Counted from the first letter of the stretch, positions 1 through 9,273 are shown. The stretch is DNA of 64,000 nt from Paracoccaceae bacterium (GCA_026709265.1 JAPOTI010000047.1:1-64000); one strand, 5' to 3'. Notes: a model not told the origin generated them from the sequence alone. Program-made: numbers and translations.

Positions 1-435
1 AAAAGTCGTCGAATACACGATCTGGGGAATAAAACAGGGAGACACGATCAGGTCACCAAAATCCTCGGTGGGCAAGGTCCCATCCGGGGCCGGGGCCAAC
101 ACGGCATTGTGATCAATCTCCTCGGCCAAACCCTCATCACAGAGGCGGATCGCATCGGACGGCACCGCATCCACCACATCCCACGTCAAATTATTGGCCT
201 CGTCCATGGCACGCAGCCGCGCCACCGCTTCGGGAGCACTCTCTTCCCAGATAAATTCAACGCCATGCCTCTCGGCATACGGATTGGCATACGCCTTGAT
301 CTGACTGGCCTGATACGCCCCACCCCAGGAGACAACGGTAAGGGAATCGGCCAAATGCCCGTCCGCAGACACCCCGATCGGCACCATAAGACAGGCAAGA
401 CCGGCACTGGCCATCGCGAACCTCGTTTTCAACAT
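1..435 (-). CDS. Periplasmic binding protein of a polyamine-type ABC transporter (N-terminal part)
   Basis: The gene runs off the left edge of the window, so only about 145 residues are visible. The product starts with a basic n-region and hydrophobic core ending in a likely signal-peptidase site (VSADG), then shows LTVVSWGGAYQ, typical of PotD/PotF-like family-1 binding proteins. It would deliver spermidine, putrescine or a related cation to the transporter whose ATPase is encoded just upstream (500-1606). Two tandem ATGs lie at 433-438. An AAGGAG box at 442-447 is better spaced (6 nt) for the ATG at 433-435, so that start is used. The ligand is inferred from the family, not visible. Confidence 0.8.
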   Translation of the reverse strand, partial: MLKTRFAMASAGLACLMVPIGVSADGHLADSLTVVSWGGAYQASQIKAYANPYAERHGVEFIWEESAPEAVARLRAMDEANNLTWDVVDAVPSDAIRLCDEGLAEEIDHNAVLAPAPDGTLPTEDFGDLIVSPCFIPQIVYSTTF

Positions 436-499
436 CATCAACTCCTTTTCTCTGTCTGTTGTTGATTTCTGGATTGTTCTAAAGAATTGTGGGCCGATC

Positions 500-1606
500 T
501 CACGGCGACTCCGGGATAAAGGCCCGACAGTCTTCTGCGCGCCATCCGATTTCAATCACGTCGCCAGGTTTTTGTCGGCTTTGGTCGGGCGCGTTTCTTG
601 TCTTGATGACAAAATCGTCGTTATCAGCGACTTTAATTCGGGTCCGGTAGATATCACCCATATAAATGAATTCCTGCACTTCCGCTTTCAGCGTATGTGC
701 ATCCTCAGTCAGGCGATTTCTATCGAGTTCAACACGCTCAGGGCGAATGGACACGACTGTCGGTTGGCCTGGTTGATCGATATCGACGGGAATCGTATCG
801 ATCAAATCTCCGTTACTGAGCCGAACCACCGCCACATCTTCAGAAATGCTATGAACAACGCCTTCCAGCGTGTTGTTTTCTCCAATAAATTGAGCAACAA
901 AGCTGTTTTGCGGGGATTCATACAGTGTATCGGGTTCATCAACCTGCTGAATGACGCCGTCTTCAAAGACGGCGACTCGATCAGACATGGTCAACGCTTC
1001 GGTCTGGTCATGAGTCACATAGACCGTGCAGATCCCGAGATCCTTCGCAAGTTTCGTAATTTCAAACTGCAGTGACTCACGCAACTGCTTGTCAAGCGCG
1101 CCGAGCGGTTCATCCATCAGCACCAATTCGGGCTCAAACACCAGGGCTCGTGCCAAGGCAATTCTTTGCTGCTGACCTCCCGACAATTGTGCGGGTCGAC
1201 GCCCACCAAATTCTGCCATCTGCACCATGTCAAGCGCGCGGGTAATCTTTGTTTCCCTTTCGGCTTTGCTGATGCCACGGACTTCAAGCGGAAAGGCCAG
1301 ATTCTCGGCAACTGTCATATGCGGAAACAGCGCGTAGTTCTGAAAGACCATGCCGATTCCCCGCTTGTGGGGTGGGATATGGTTAATCGGTTTGCCGTTG
1401 AGGGTGATTTCGCCATGGGTTGCCGTCTCAAGGCCAGCCAGCATCATCAGGCAGGTTGTCTTTCCTGACCCTGACGCGCCCAACATGGTAAAAAACTCAC
1501 CCCTGGCGATCTGAAGATTCAAGTCTTTGACCACAAGTGTCTCGCCGTCGTATGACTTTTGAACTCTGTCGAAAGCCACAAATGCAGTGGCTTCACTCGC
1601 AGTCAA
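500..1606 (-). CDS. PotA-like ABC transporter ATP-binding protein
   Basis: ATPase subunit of an ABC importer for polyamine-like compounds, 368 residues. Visible are Walker A GASGSGKTT (about residue 43), a signature LSGGQQQ, Walker B LVLMDEP with the D-loop GALD, the H-loop YVTHDQTEA, and a C-terminal TOBE-like regulatory region. The start is taken as a TTG at 1604-1606 because AAGGAG sits 6 nt upstream. An in-frame ATG at 1645 lies on the far side of that ribosome binding site and is less likely. It is followed at 64 bp by the binding protein, so the two probably share a transcript and permease genes would be outside the window. PotA-type is inferred from that neighbour and the family resemblance. 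Confidence 0.88.
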   Translation of the reverse strand: MTASEATAFVAFDRVQKSYDGETLVVKDLNLQIARGEFFTMLGASGSGKTTCLMMLAGLETATHGEITLNGKPINHIPPHKRGIGMVFQNYALFPHMTVAENLAFPLEVRGISKAERETKITRALDMVQMAEFGGRRPAQLSGGQQQRIALARALVFEPELVLMDEPLGALDKQLRESLQFEITKLAKDLGICTVYVTHDQTEALTMSDRVAVFEDGVIQQVDEPDTLYESPQNSFVAQFIGENNTLEGVVHSISEDVAVVRLSNGDLIDTIPVDIDQPGQPTVVSIRPERVELDRNRLTEDAHTLKAEVQEFIYMGDIYRTRIKVADNDDFVIKTRNAPDQSRQKPGDVIEIGWRAEDCRAFIPESP

Positions 1607-2514
1607 ACTTAACTCCTTCTTTGAATGTCCGCATCCGCGGCGCATGACAGTACGGTAGCAGAGTCCTTCGGGGAGTGCAAGCCCGTGAACAACACGCAGA
1701 ATCCGTGAACGATTTCGGGCAAGGACCTGAATCTTTTCGTATGTTTCGTCGGGTCCTGCAAGGTGGGCGGTGATTGGGACTTGTCAAAAGATCTTGAGCT
1801 GTCGCACCAAGGCAGAGACCCCACCGATGTCACGAATTTCAGGAATTCCTGTCGGGCAATCAACGCAAGAACAAGACAGGCGGCAGGATCGGCAATGACG
1901 AAAAAGCAATCATAATCCTGCCAGCACGATCAATTCATGGTGCGGTCGAGAAGACTCGAACTTCCACGGGATATTATCCCACAGCGACCTCAACGCTGCG
2001 CGTCTACCAATTCCGCCACGACCGCAATTGCAGAGCCGACGATGCCATATACGACCGAAGTTTCAACTTGTGAAGGCATCACGTTCTGTTTTGGGCGAAT
2101 CCTTCAATTCGTTGTCTCATAGTCTGACTCGAAACCCGGTTTTGAGTCCCATAGGTTGCGTACAGCACGGTCATGATCCCGAATGATGCTGAGCGGCAGC
2201 GCTATAGAGCGCACATCTCAATGGGTTTTGCCGAAAATCCCATCAACACCGTCATTGGCAAGCGTTTCGACAAGCACCAGCAGATACACCCGTCAAAACG
2301 GGGCACTGACCTCGTGCCTCAGATCCGCGCCCACGGCGAAACTTGGTGAAGCCCATGCGCACAATGTTACCTCCCCATGAATCAGACATTCGGAAACCAG
2401 AATGGCTACCTCAACTCCCCGTATTTTGTGCGACCTGCATACAGCACAACAAAACCGCAAAATACAGTCGCTCCAACCCAAATGCTGTGAGGCCTCTATC
2501 TTCTGACCGAAAAA
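1607..2514. other. Intergenic stretch holding only tRNA-Leu
   Basis: About 900 bp between the PotA-like gene and the end of operon A. Apart from the tRNA-Leu at 1938-2025 I see no ORF with a ribosome binding site or recognisable protein. The short ORFs present run through the tRNA or lack family features. The promoter of the PotA-like gene should lie in 1607-1937, but I cannot pick out convincing -35/-10 boxes. Confidence 0.5.
1938..2025 (-). tRNA. tRNA-Leu (anticodon GAG)
   Basis: On the minus strand the sequence folds as a class II tRNA. The acceptor stem GCGGTCG pairs with CGACCGC, followed by discriminator A and an encoded CCA (1938-1940). The D-arm, a long variable arm and a T-arm with GTTCGAGTC are present. 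The anticodon loop reads TTGAGGT, giving GAG, so it decodes CUC/CUU leucine codons. Confidence 0.95.
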
Positions 2515-3600
2515 TTATGCGCCTGCATTCTTGCCCGATCTATGTGCATAAGCGGCGTTCAACCGGCGGCGAAGATCTGAAATGAATCCCTTTGAAATCG
2601 TTGTATCATGGGCGATTGAATGCCATAATCCAACCTCATTGACGTAACGGCGCATCATTCTGAGCCCCTCCTCGAAATGATCCCAGGCCAACCCCATGGC
2701 TTCCGGCCTGATATCCAGCCCGATACTGGAGATCGTATCAAGCATCTCATCGGCACCATCTTCATGCAGCATGGAACCGACCAGAATTCCCAGACCAACA
2801 GGCTGCCCGTGCAGGAATTTCTTTCCGGTCATTGTCTCCAGCGTATAGAAGAGGAAGTGATCGGTCCCTTCGATATGCCGCGGGCACCAACCCGCACCGT
2901 GATAGGTTGTTCCCCATTGCAACCCATCAACCAATGTTGCAATTCCACGATCATCCATGGCACGAATATGATCGACATTGTCGATAATGGCTCTTACCTT
3001 GGCGAGTGATTGCTGCGCGAGCCCCTCATCAAACTGCCACTTTTCCTCAACTCGCCCCTCTCTTTCGGCGTAACGCCAATCGAGAACACCGGTATGGAAA
3101 CACAGAATATCTCCAATGCCCGACCAATTGAGCACAGGAGGACAGTTGGCAAGAACATCATAGTCGATATAAATCGCTTCCGGGACCGCCCAACCGCGAT
3201 AGACAACCTTCCCATCACTCCTGACACCAGATCGCTGTCCATAGACAGCATTCACGGAAAGTGCTGTTGGTGCCTGAAAGAGTGGAAGGTTCAAACGCCA
3301 TGAAAAATACTTGGCAACGTCCAGAGCCTGTCCGCCACCAAGGCCAACAATGGCGCGAACTTCACCCAATCCAGCAACCTCCCGTTCAAGGACAGTTTGC
3401 TCAATTGACTGACAAAAATAAGGTCGGCAGTCCGTATCTTCAAAATGATAACCGAAGAGCGGCCAAAGATCCTCCATCGTCACTACGAGGAATGGAGGAT
3501 TGACGAAGTGACGAAATTCACCCAGCAGCCCACGTCCAAACACGGTGGGGAAGCCATAGCCCAGCGCATCAAAAGCATGAGAACAATGTTGCCCAGGCAT
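2515..3600 (-). CDS. G1PDH/AraM-like NAD-dependent dehydrogenase, copy 2
   Basis: 361-residue member of the iron-containing alcohol dehydrogenase/dehydroquinate-synthase-like fold, closest in style to sn-glycerol-1-phosphate dehydrogenase (AraM/EgsA). The nucleotide-binding motif GLGGGQALDVAKY lies at residues 87-98. Possible metal ligands are in HIEGTDHF and HGQPVG. It is clearly paralogous to 7364-8407 in the same operon (shared TMEDLWP, SWRLNLPLFQ, WAVPE, HIEG, KKFLHGQ). It is the last gene of operon A, 181 bp after the SDR, with no strong ribosome binding site. Substrate is unknown; a polyol phosphate or related alcohol is inferred from the family. Confidence 0.82.
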   Translation of the reverse strand: MPGQHCSHAFDALGYGFPTVFGRGLLGEFRHFVNPPFLVVTMEDLWPLFGYHFEDTDCRPYFCQSIEQTVLEREVAGLGEVRAIVGLGGGQALDVAKYFSWRLNLPLFQAPTALSVNAVYGQRSGVRSDGKVVYRGWAVPEAIYIDYDVLANCPPVLNWSGIGDILCFHTGVLDWRYAEREGRVEEKWQFDEGLAQQSLAKVRAIIDNVDHIRAMDDRGIATLVDGLQWGTTYHGAGWCPRHIEGTDHFLFYTLETMTGKKFLHGQPVGLGILVGSMLHEDGADEMLDTISSIGLDIRPEAMGLAWDHFEEGLRMMRRYVNEVGLWHSIAHDTTISKGFISDLRRRLNAAYAHRSGKNAGA

Positions 3601-3781
3601 ATGCTACCCTATCCGCAGATTGCCAGTCTCACCACAGGGCGCAACAGAACGGCAATTATGTGTCGACAAGAGGTTTGCCGTTGCCCAATATTGCGATAGG
3701 AAACAGACATATAAAACAATCCTGCCAACAAATCGAAAGATATTTTCCCGGTAGACTGGGATTTATTGGAAACCCGCGTCA

Positions 3782-4552
3782 TCAGTAAGTGGCGCTCAGG
3801 CCGCCATCGACACAAATCACTTGTCCAGTCACATATTGAGCACGGTCAGACAACAGATAAACAAAGGCCCCGGCGCAATCCTCAACGGTCCCTGGACGAC
3901 GCAACGGAATTCGGCCAGCAGCAATATAGTGAGTCTTGAAATCCTCCATCTCGTGCTCATGCAATCCGTCTTTGGTCAATGCCATGCGCGTATCAATGAA
4001 TCCGGGTGCCACCGCGTTCACACGTATATTGTCTGCACCAAAATCGACTGCCATGGACCGTGTCAACATCAGCATCCCTCCCTTGGCTGTCGCATAGGCA
4101 GCTGAACCCGGCACACCAAAAAACGCCTGCGTTGACAATGTATTGACGATTCCCGGAGCGCTGGACTGTTCCAACATTGGCAGCACTGCGCGGGTGACGC
4201 GCAATGCTCCGGTCAGATTGGTGTCAAGAACTTCAGCAAACCGTTCGTCGGTCAGCGAACGGGCATCGTTGATATCGAGGATGGCGGCATTATTGACCAG
4301 GCCATCCAGCATCGGCCAATCTCGGATTTCTGACAAGGAGTCTTCAAGACTGGCAGGATCGCTGACATCCAGACGATTGTGGCGTAAGCGATCTGCATAT
4401 TTCTTCAACCCCAAAACGGCCTGATCCAGAACCTCACCATCCCTATCGGTCGCCAGGACATACGCGCCTTCGGCCAGACAGGCACGAACCACAGCGAGGC
4501 CGATCCCACGCGCCGCGCCCGTGACCAGAATTCGGCGGCCTTCAAGAATCAT
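3782..4552 (-). CDS. SDR-family NAD(P)-dependent oxidoreductase
   Basis: Classical short-chain dehydrogenase of 256 residues. The cofactor motif TGAARGIG is at residues 11-18, followed by the structural NNAAI, the catalytic pair Y-ATAK in GSAAYATAKGG preceded by an active-site Ser, and a C-terminal VTGQVICVDGGLS typical of the family. The start is placed at the internal ATG 4550-4552, which has GAGAGG 8 nt upstream and puts the Rossmann motif at the usual position. A longer reading begins at 4606. It overlaps the end of the SelA-like gene by 11 bp, so translation is probably coupled. It likely oxidises or reduces a hydroxyl intermediate of the operon A pathway; the substrate is not readable. 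Confidence 0.88.
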   Translation of the reverse strand: MILEGRRILVTGAARGIGLAVVRACLAEGAYVLATDRDGEVLDQAVLGLKKYADRLRHNRLDVSDPASLEDSLSEIRDWPMLDGLVNNAAILDINDARSLTDERFAEVLDTNLTGALRVTRAVLPMLEQSSAPGIVNTLSTQAFFGVPGSAAYATAKGGMLMLTRSMAVDFGADNIRVNAVAPGFIDTRMALTKDGLHEHEMEDFKTHYIAAGRIPLRRPGTVEDCAGAFVYLLSDRAQYVTGQVICVDGGLSATY

Positions 4553-5750
4553 CCCAATTGCCTCTCCACGCCAATATCTGGGCTTCCCGTGCATGTTTGA
4601 TGTCACTCCAGCTCAATTGCAGCCCATCACCATCTGCACGAAAACGCGCAACTTCCTCGCGGATGGCAACCACGACATGTTCCGCTTCGTCATCGGTCAG
4701 GTTGCATGGATCGAGATAGATTTCCTGATGCTCAATCAGATCGTCACGCACGATAATCTGCGGAGAACGTGCCGCCAGCCGCGCCGTCAATTCCCAAGCA
4801 TTCAGGCCTGCGACAACTGGATCAACCGTCATACATAACCGGGTAATCGGATTGCCCGTCCAGTCTGCATGACGGGCCAGCGTCATTCCCGGGATATCGG
4901 AAAGAGACCGCGACCAGAGTGCAACCCGCTTCTCCTCTGCGACCTGCACCGCCTGATGATCGCGCGTCTCCCAAAGCTCCAGCGCCGCGATTGCACCGAC
5001 GATACTTTCCTTGCCAGCCTTCATCGTGCGCCCAATGCCGCGATGCTGCAGGTAGGTCGCGCGAACCAGATCCGTTTGTCCAGCGACAATCCCGCTGGTA
5101 ACACCGCCCAGACATTTATGGCCCGAATAAATCACAGCCGATGCACCCATAGCGAGCGGTCCCGTCAGATCATATTCCGATGCCATATCAACAATGGCAG
5201 GAACTTCATATTCCTGACAACAGGCAATGAATAGATCCATCGGCAATTCGTTTTCGCGCACAGTATGATGCGACACGACATACATCGCCGCCGCCGCCCC
5301 TCGCTCCAGTGCTGCGCGCAGATGCCATTCCTCACAGGTGGCTGCAGTACCCACTGGCACGACATGCGCACCTGCGAGGCGAATGGCCTGATCCACCGGT
5401 GCACCGTAATTGACCATATGGCTCATTGGCAGCAGAACGCGCCGCTCTTTGTCTGTCTGCGGAAGCATCTCAATTCGCGCCAGATCGGCACCGGTCAGGC
5501 AGGCCGCCACGGTTTGAGTCATGGCGGCGGCCGAGCAAGCCGTTATACATCCGGCCTCGGCACCCGTTATCCGCGCGATGACCGCACCCGCGCGTGTCTG
5601 CAACTCATCCATATCGACAAAGGATGACATAATCTGATCCACCAGAGCACGGGTCTCAGCGGCAACACGCGAGGCGCCGATACCTGTCTTCGTTCCCGTC
5701 ACATTGATGACAGGTGTCAGACGCCACCGTTCAAATGGATCATCCATCAT
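4542..5750 (-). CDS. SelA-like PLP-dependent enzyme (D-glucosaminate-6-P ammonia-lyase type), copy 1
   Basis: 402-residue fold-type-I PLP enzyme related to selenocysteine synthase SelA and to the D-glucosaminate-6-phosphate ammonia-lyase group (DgaE). The expected PLP-binding lysine is K212 in YSGHKCLGG; the upstream IVDMASEYDL holds the pyridine-N-binding Asp. Lys-minus-1 His and the GIGRTMKAGKE segment are shared with the second copy at 14087-15280. The start has GAGGAG 8 nt upstream. There is no sign of a selenocysteine system nearby, so a sugar-acid or amino-acid ammonia lyase is more likely than SelA itself. A RidA-family gene lies two genes upstream in the same operon, which fits an enamine/imine-producing lyase. 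Substrate is inferred only. Confidence 0.85.
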   Translation of the reverse strand: MMDDPFERWRLTPVINVTGTKTGIGASRVAAETRALVDQIMSSFVDMDELQTRAGAVIARITGAEAGCITACSAAAMTQTVAACLTGADLARIEMLPQTDKERRVLLPMSHMVNYGAPVDQAIRLAGAHVVPVGTAATCEEWHLRAALERGAAAAMYVVSHHTVRENELPMDLFIACCQEYEVPAIVDMASEYDLTGPLAMGASAVIYSGHKCLGGVTSGIVAGQTDLVRATYLQHRGIGRTMKAGKESIVGAIAALELWETRDHQAVQVAEEKRVALWSRSLSDIPGMTLARHADWTGNPITRLCMTVDPVVAGLNAWELTARLAARSPQIIVRDDLIEHQEIYLDPCNLTDDEAEHVVVAIREEVARFRADGDGLQLSWSDIKHAREAQILAWRGNWDDS

Positions 5751-5805
5751 ATCAGACGCTCCTCATCTATTCTCTGCGAGTCATGACAAGTGGCGGCGCA
5801 GTAAC

Positions 5806-6855
5806 TCATTGCAGTCGCTCCCCATCAGCTTCTCGAAAGACATACAGATTGTCTGGGCAAATACTCAACGTCACCGTCTGTTTCGGTATAAATTTCCTTC
5901 GTTGATCTCTGCTGGTCCGCGCGGTCAGGACAGTCCCATTGTCGGTGACAAGATGAACAAGTGTCTCGTGGCCAAGATCCTCCATTCGTTGGACACAGGC
6001 AGGTCCGATCCCAAAACCATCACGTGTATCGATAAAGACATGTTCGGGGCGAATTCCAATCAATGCTCCGGGAGGTGGCGCCACCCTGCGATCTTCCGAT
6101 ACTGCTCTGTTGAGAATTCTCCTGGCCGCCACAAGATTCATGCGCGGACTGCCAATAAAACCTGCAACAAAACTGTTGGCCGGATCGTCATAGAGTTCAA
6201 GCGGCGCGCCAACCTGCATGATTTCACCACAATTCATCACCGCAATCCGGTCTCCCATCGTCATTGCCTCGACTTGATCATGCGTGACATAGACGGTCGT
6301 GGTTCCAAGTTGCTTTTGCATCTGAGATATCTCTCCGCGCATTTGCACCCTGAGTTCGGCATCTAGATTGGACAGGGGTTCATCAAACAAAAATGCAGAA
6401 GGTCTGCGTATCATGGCGCGTCCGAGTGCCACCCGCTGGGCCTGCCCTCCCGATAATTGACGCGGTTTCCGGTCAAGACAGGTATCAAGGCCCAGCATAT
6501 CAGCCACGCGACTCACTTCATCTGCAACAGTGGCCTGCGCAATCTTACGGAGTTTAAGGCCGAATGAGAGATTATCCCTGACCGACATGTTGGGAAATAA
6601 GGCATAAGATTGAAAAACCATCGAAATATTGCGTGCGGCAGGCGACAGGTCATTTGCACGTTCTTTTCCGATCATCAGGTCACCCGAGGAAATTGTCTCT
6701 AACCCCGCGATCATCCTGAGAGTGGTCGATTTTGCACATCCTGATGGACCGACCAGCACCATGAATTCACCCGCAAAAACATGCAGGTTCAGATTGCGTA
6801 TGACCTCCACATCACCGTATCGTTGCGATGCATTAATGAATTCTATTTCACTCAC
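5806..6855 (-). CDS. MalK/UgpC-type ABC transporter ATP-binding protein with atypical Walker A
   Basis: ATPase expected to energise the MalF/MalG-type permeases of operon A, about 349 residues. It has Q-loop MVFQSYALFP, signature LSGGQAQRVALGRA, Walker B FLFDEPLSNLD, H-loop YVTHDQVEAM and a C-terminal TOBE region with GIRPEHV. The Walker A reads GPSGCAKST, with Ala where GPSGCGKST has Gly. The start is taken as GTG 6853-6855, which overlaps the RidA stop codon as GTGA. A GTG at 6868-6870 is an alternative. The separation from its permeases by a dehydrogenase and a RidA gene is unusual but all are in one co-directional, tightly spaced cluster. Confidence 0.87.
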   Translation of the reverse strand: MSEIEFINASQRYGDVEVIRNLNLHVFAGEFMVLVGPSGCAKSTTLRMIAGLETISSGDLMIGKERANDLSPAARNISMVFQSYALFPNMSVRDNLSFGLKLRKIAQATVADEVSRVADMLGLDTCLDRKPRQLSGGQAQRVALGRAMIRRPSAFLFDEPLSNLDAELRVQMRGEISQMQKQLGTTTVYVTHDQVEAMTMGDRIAVMNCGEIMQVGAPLELYDDPANSFVAGFIGSPRMNLVAARRILNRAVSEDRRVAPPPGALIGIRPEHVFIDTRDGFGIGPACVQRMEDLGHETLVHLVTDNGTVLTARTSRDQRRKFIPKQTVTLSICPDNLYVFREADGERLQ

Positions 6856-7367
6856 GACGGCAAATTCCACTCAGGTGAAATCGAAACAATGGCTTCAATT
6901 TCAACTGAAATATTGCCGGGAAGGGAACACATCCCAACCGCCGCGCGCGCATGCCGCCCGCAGACTCCAAAAATATCGCAAAAAAGATCAGAGCAACCAT
7001 TGATCACTTCTGGATGCTCGGTGAAATCGGGAACGGCGTTGACCATACCAAACAGTTTGTGAATTTGGTGCACATATTCAAGAGAGCCAAGAATTTCCTT
7101 CATGGCGCTGATCAACACAAGGCCGGTTCGCATGGCATGGTATCTGGCATCCTTCACGGAGACATCGCGGCCAACTTTGCCGCGGGCGAGGTTCCCGTCT
7201 TCCAGCAACGGCCCCTGACCGGAAAGATACAGGGTTGTCCCGTCGATTGAACCGAGATCAAAATTTCCTGCTGCTGCTGGAACCTGAGGAAGGCGCAGGC
7301 CGCGCGCTACTAACCGATGCTCGGGAGATAATGAATGACGGATTTCTGTTTCTGTTTTTGCTCTCAT
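6852..7367 (-). CDS. RidA/YjgF-family protein, copy 1
   Basis: 171-residue member of the RidA family, longer than the usual 130 or so residues because of an N-terminal extension. Family features include LYLSGQGP, the GKVGRDV segment, and the C-terminal half with HPEVINGCSD and HARAAVGMCSLPGNISVEIEAI. Family members hydrolyse reactive enamine/imine intermediates released by PLP enzymes. The canonical catalytic Arg of RidA proper is within a motif like R-A--V-V--LP; here HARAAVGMCSLP fits. The gene overlaps the dehydrogenase upstream (ATGA, 4 nt) and the ATPase downstream. Its pairing with a SelA-like lyase recurs at 15273-15764. Confidence 0.87.
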   Translation of the reverse strand: MRAKTETEIRHSLSPEHRLVARGLRLPQVPAAAGNFDLGSIDGTTLYLSGQGPLLEDGNLARGKVGRDVSVKDARYHAMRTGLVLISAMKEILGSLEYVHQIHKLFGMVNAVPDFTEHPEVINGCSDLFCDIFGVCGRHARAAVGMCSLPGNISVEIEAIVSISPEWNLPS

Positions 7368-8407
7368 CCTGAAAATGCTCCCTCAATCCTGTTCCGGATA
7401 TCCATCAGGAATAACTCCGTCACTTTAAAATCATTGGCAATGCCGTAAGCCAAATTTTCGTGCGTGACGAATTTCATGAGGCCGTACATTACGTCAAAAA
7501 CATCATTCCAAGTGATATCGAGTGCTGCGGGACGAATATCGATACCGAGTTCGACGATCGCACTCAAAACCTCTTCGCATCGGCTGGCATGCATCATCAA
7601 ACCAATGACAAGCCCAAGGCAGACCGCTTGGCCATGCAGGAATTTTTTCCCGGTGCCCGCTTCCAGTGCATAAAAGATATAATGTTCAACACCTTCGATA
7701 TGGCGCGGATTCCAGCCCGTACCATGATATGATGCACCTCCCCATTTCAGTGCATCGACCATGATTTCAATCCCACGCTGACTGAGAACCTTGATCTCAT
7801 CAAGCGCAGCCAAAGCCGCTTCAGCCTTCGACAGCGAAATTTGCGCCAAGCTCTCATCGAAAGGCCAGCGTGTTTCACACTTTCCCCGTCTTGCAGCATA
7901 GCGCCAATCCATAACACCGGTGATGAAACAAAAGATGTCCCCGACACCGGCAATATTCAATGCACGAGGTGCCGCTTCAATGATGTCGAGGTCAACATAA
8001 ACCGTTTCAGGGACTGCCCAGCCCACATATTTCACCAGACTGTTCTCGCGTACCCCGGCACGGTGGCCGAATACAGCGTCAACTGACAGCGAGGTTGGAA
8101 ACTGAAAAAGTGGAAGATTCAAACGCCAGGCCACATATTTTGCGGCGTCAATCGCCTGTCCACCACCGAGTCCGATGATCGAGGATATATCAGAAAACAA
8201 GGAAAGATCGGTTTCGAGTCGGGAACGCTCCATAGACTCGACAAAATAAGTCTCAGCACAAGCTGGCAGGTGTGCACCGAAGATGGGCCACAGATCTTCC
8301 ATCGTGACAATTAACATTTTCGGGCAGACAAAATGCGGGATCTCCGCCAACAGGTTCCGCCCGAAAACGGTGGAAAACTGCACGATATCGGATTCCTTGA
8401 ACGACAT
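7364..8407 (-). CDS. G1PDH/AraM-like NAD-dependent dehydrogenase, copy 1
   Basis: 347-residue paralogue of the protein at 2515-3600, of the glycerol-1-phosphate dehydrogenase-like branch of the iron-containing dehydrogenase fold. Nucleotide-binding GLGGGQAIDAAKY lies at residues 79-91. Possible metal-site residues lie in RHIEGVEHY and KFLHGQAV. It starts 2 nt after the permease stop codon, with AAGGGG/TAAGG overlapping that stop as ribosome binding site, and overlaps the RidA gene by 4 nt. The two dehydrogenase copies in one operon differ enough that they may act on different intermediates or form a heteromer; both ideas are inference. Confidence 0.83.
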   Translation of the reverse strand: MSFKESDIVQFSTVFGRNLLAEIPHFVCPKMLIVTMEDLWPIFGAHLPACAETYFVESMERSRLETDLSLFSDISSIIGLGGGQAIDAAKYVAWRLNLPLFQFPTSLSVDAVFGHRAGVRENSLVKYVGWAVPETVYVDLDIIEAAPRALNIAGVGDIFCFITGVMDWRYAARRGKCETRWPFDESLAQISLSKAEAALAALDEIKVLSQRGIEIMVDALKWGGASYHGTGWNPRHIEGVEHYIFYALEAGTGKKFLHGQAVCLGLVIGLMMHASRCEEVLSAIVELGIDIRPAALDITWNDVFDVMYGLMKFVTHENLAYGIANDFKVTELFLMDIRNRIEGAFSG

Positions 8408-8409
8408 CC

Positions 8410-9273
8410 TTACCCCTTAACTGCGCCGAGGGTGAGCCCTTTGACGATATGTCTTTGGGCAATGACAGCAAAAACCAGCATGGGAAAAATCGCGACAATC
8501 GATGCCGCCGTCATCGCCCCCCAATCGAGTGCTGCATAACCACGAAAACTGGTAACTCCCAGAGTGACCGTTTGCGCTTTTGAAAATGTCAATCCGAGTG
8601 CGATGGCCAATTCGTTCCATATCCAGATTGCGTTCAAAATCACAGTTGCCATCAGTCCCGGCAATGTGCAGGGAATATAAATCTTCATCAAAACCTGAAG
8701 GTGGCTGGCACCTTCCATCCGGGCCGCTTCGTCGATCGCTGGATTGATCTCGCGGAAAAAGGAACTCAGAAGCCAGATCGAAAGTGGCAACACATGGACC
8801 TGATACATCAGCGCCAACCCGACATGCGTGTCATATAACCCGGTCCATTGGTAGAACGAAAACATCGGCAGCACGAACAGAAACTCGGGTAACATGTAGG
8901 CCAGAATCAACCAGGCACCCACAAGGTTTTGCCCCCTCACCTTCATCCGAACAATCGCATAGGCTGTGGGGATCGCAATCGCCAGCGACAATGCAATGCC
9001 GATCACGGTCACAATGACGGAATTTATGAAGGTGGATTTAAATGTCTCATGTGTCCACAGTTTGAGATAATTCGCCGTCGTCGGATCAAAAATCCAAAGC
9101 GGCGGATTTGCCAGTCCGTCGCGCTTGGTCTTGAGCGATGTCGCCAGAACCCAATAAACTGGGAACAGACTGAACAGCAGCATTATGCCGGTGAATATAT
9201 ACGCCCATCCTGTCGCGAGGACGGTGCCCGGCCGGGTGGGTCCTGTCATCAGGGAAGCAGGAATGAACGTCAC
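8410..9273 (-). CDS. MalG-type ABC transporter permease
   Basis: Inner-membrane permease of a carbohydrate-type (CUT1) importer, 287 residues with about six hydrophobic segments. The cytoplasmic EAA loop, which docks the ATPase, is seen as EAARMEGASHLQVLMKIYIP. It overlaps the first permease by 4 nt and is followed 2 nt later by the G1PDH-like gene, so expression is coupled. It should form a heterodimer with 9270-10148 and use the ATPase at 5806-6855. The substrate is not readable; sugars, polyols or phosphorylated derivatives are typical for this family. Confidence 0.9.
   Translation of the reverse strand: MTFIPASLMTGPTRPGTVLATGWAYIFTGIMLLFSLFPVYWVLATSLKTKRDGLANPPLWIFDPTTANYLKLWTHETFKSTFINSVIVTVIGIALSLAIAIPTAYAIVRMKVRGQNLVGAWLILAYMLPEFLFVLPMFSFYQWTGLYDTHVGLALMYQVHVLPLSIWLLSSFFREINPAIDEAARMEGASHLQVLMKIYIPCTLPGLMATVILNAIWIWNELAIALGLTFSKAQTVTLGVTSFRGYAALDWGAMTAASIVAIFPMLVFAVIAQRHIVKGLTLGAVKG

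Noticed and set aside
1938-2025. tRNA-Leu as attachment site of an integrated element
   Set aside because: I found no integrase gene and no repeat of the tRNA 3' end in the window.
4542-5750. True selenocysteine synthase (selA)
   Set aside because: No selB, selC or selenoprotein gene is nearby, there are two paralogues in catabolic operons, and both pair with RidA.
5704-6366. 220-codon plus-strand ORF opposite the MalK-type ATPase
   Set aside because: It is the antisense of a clear ATPase gene and its translation is without motifs.
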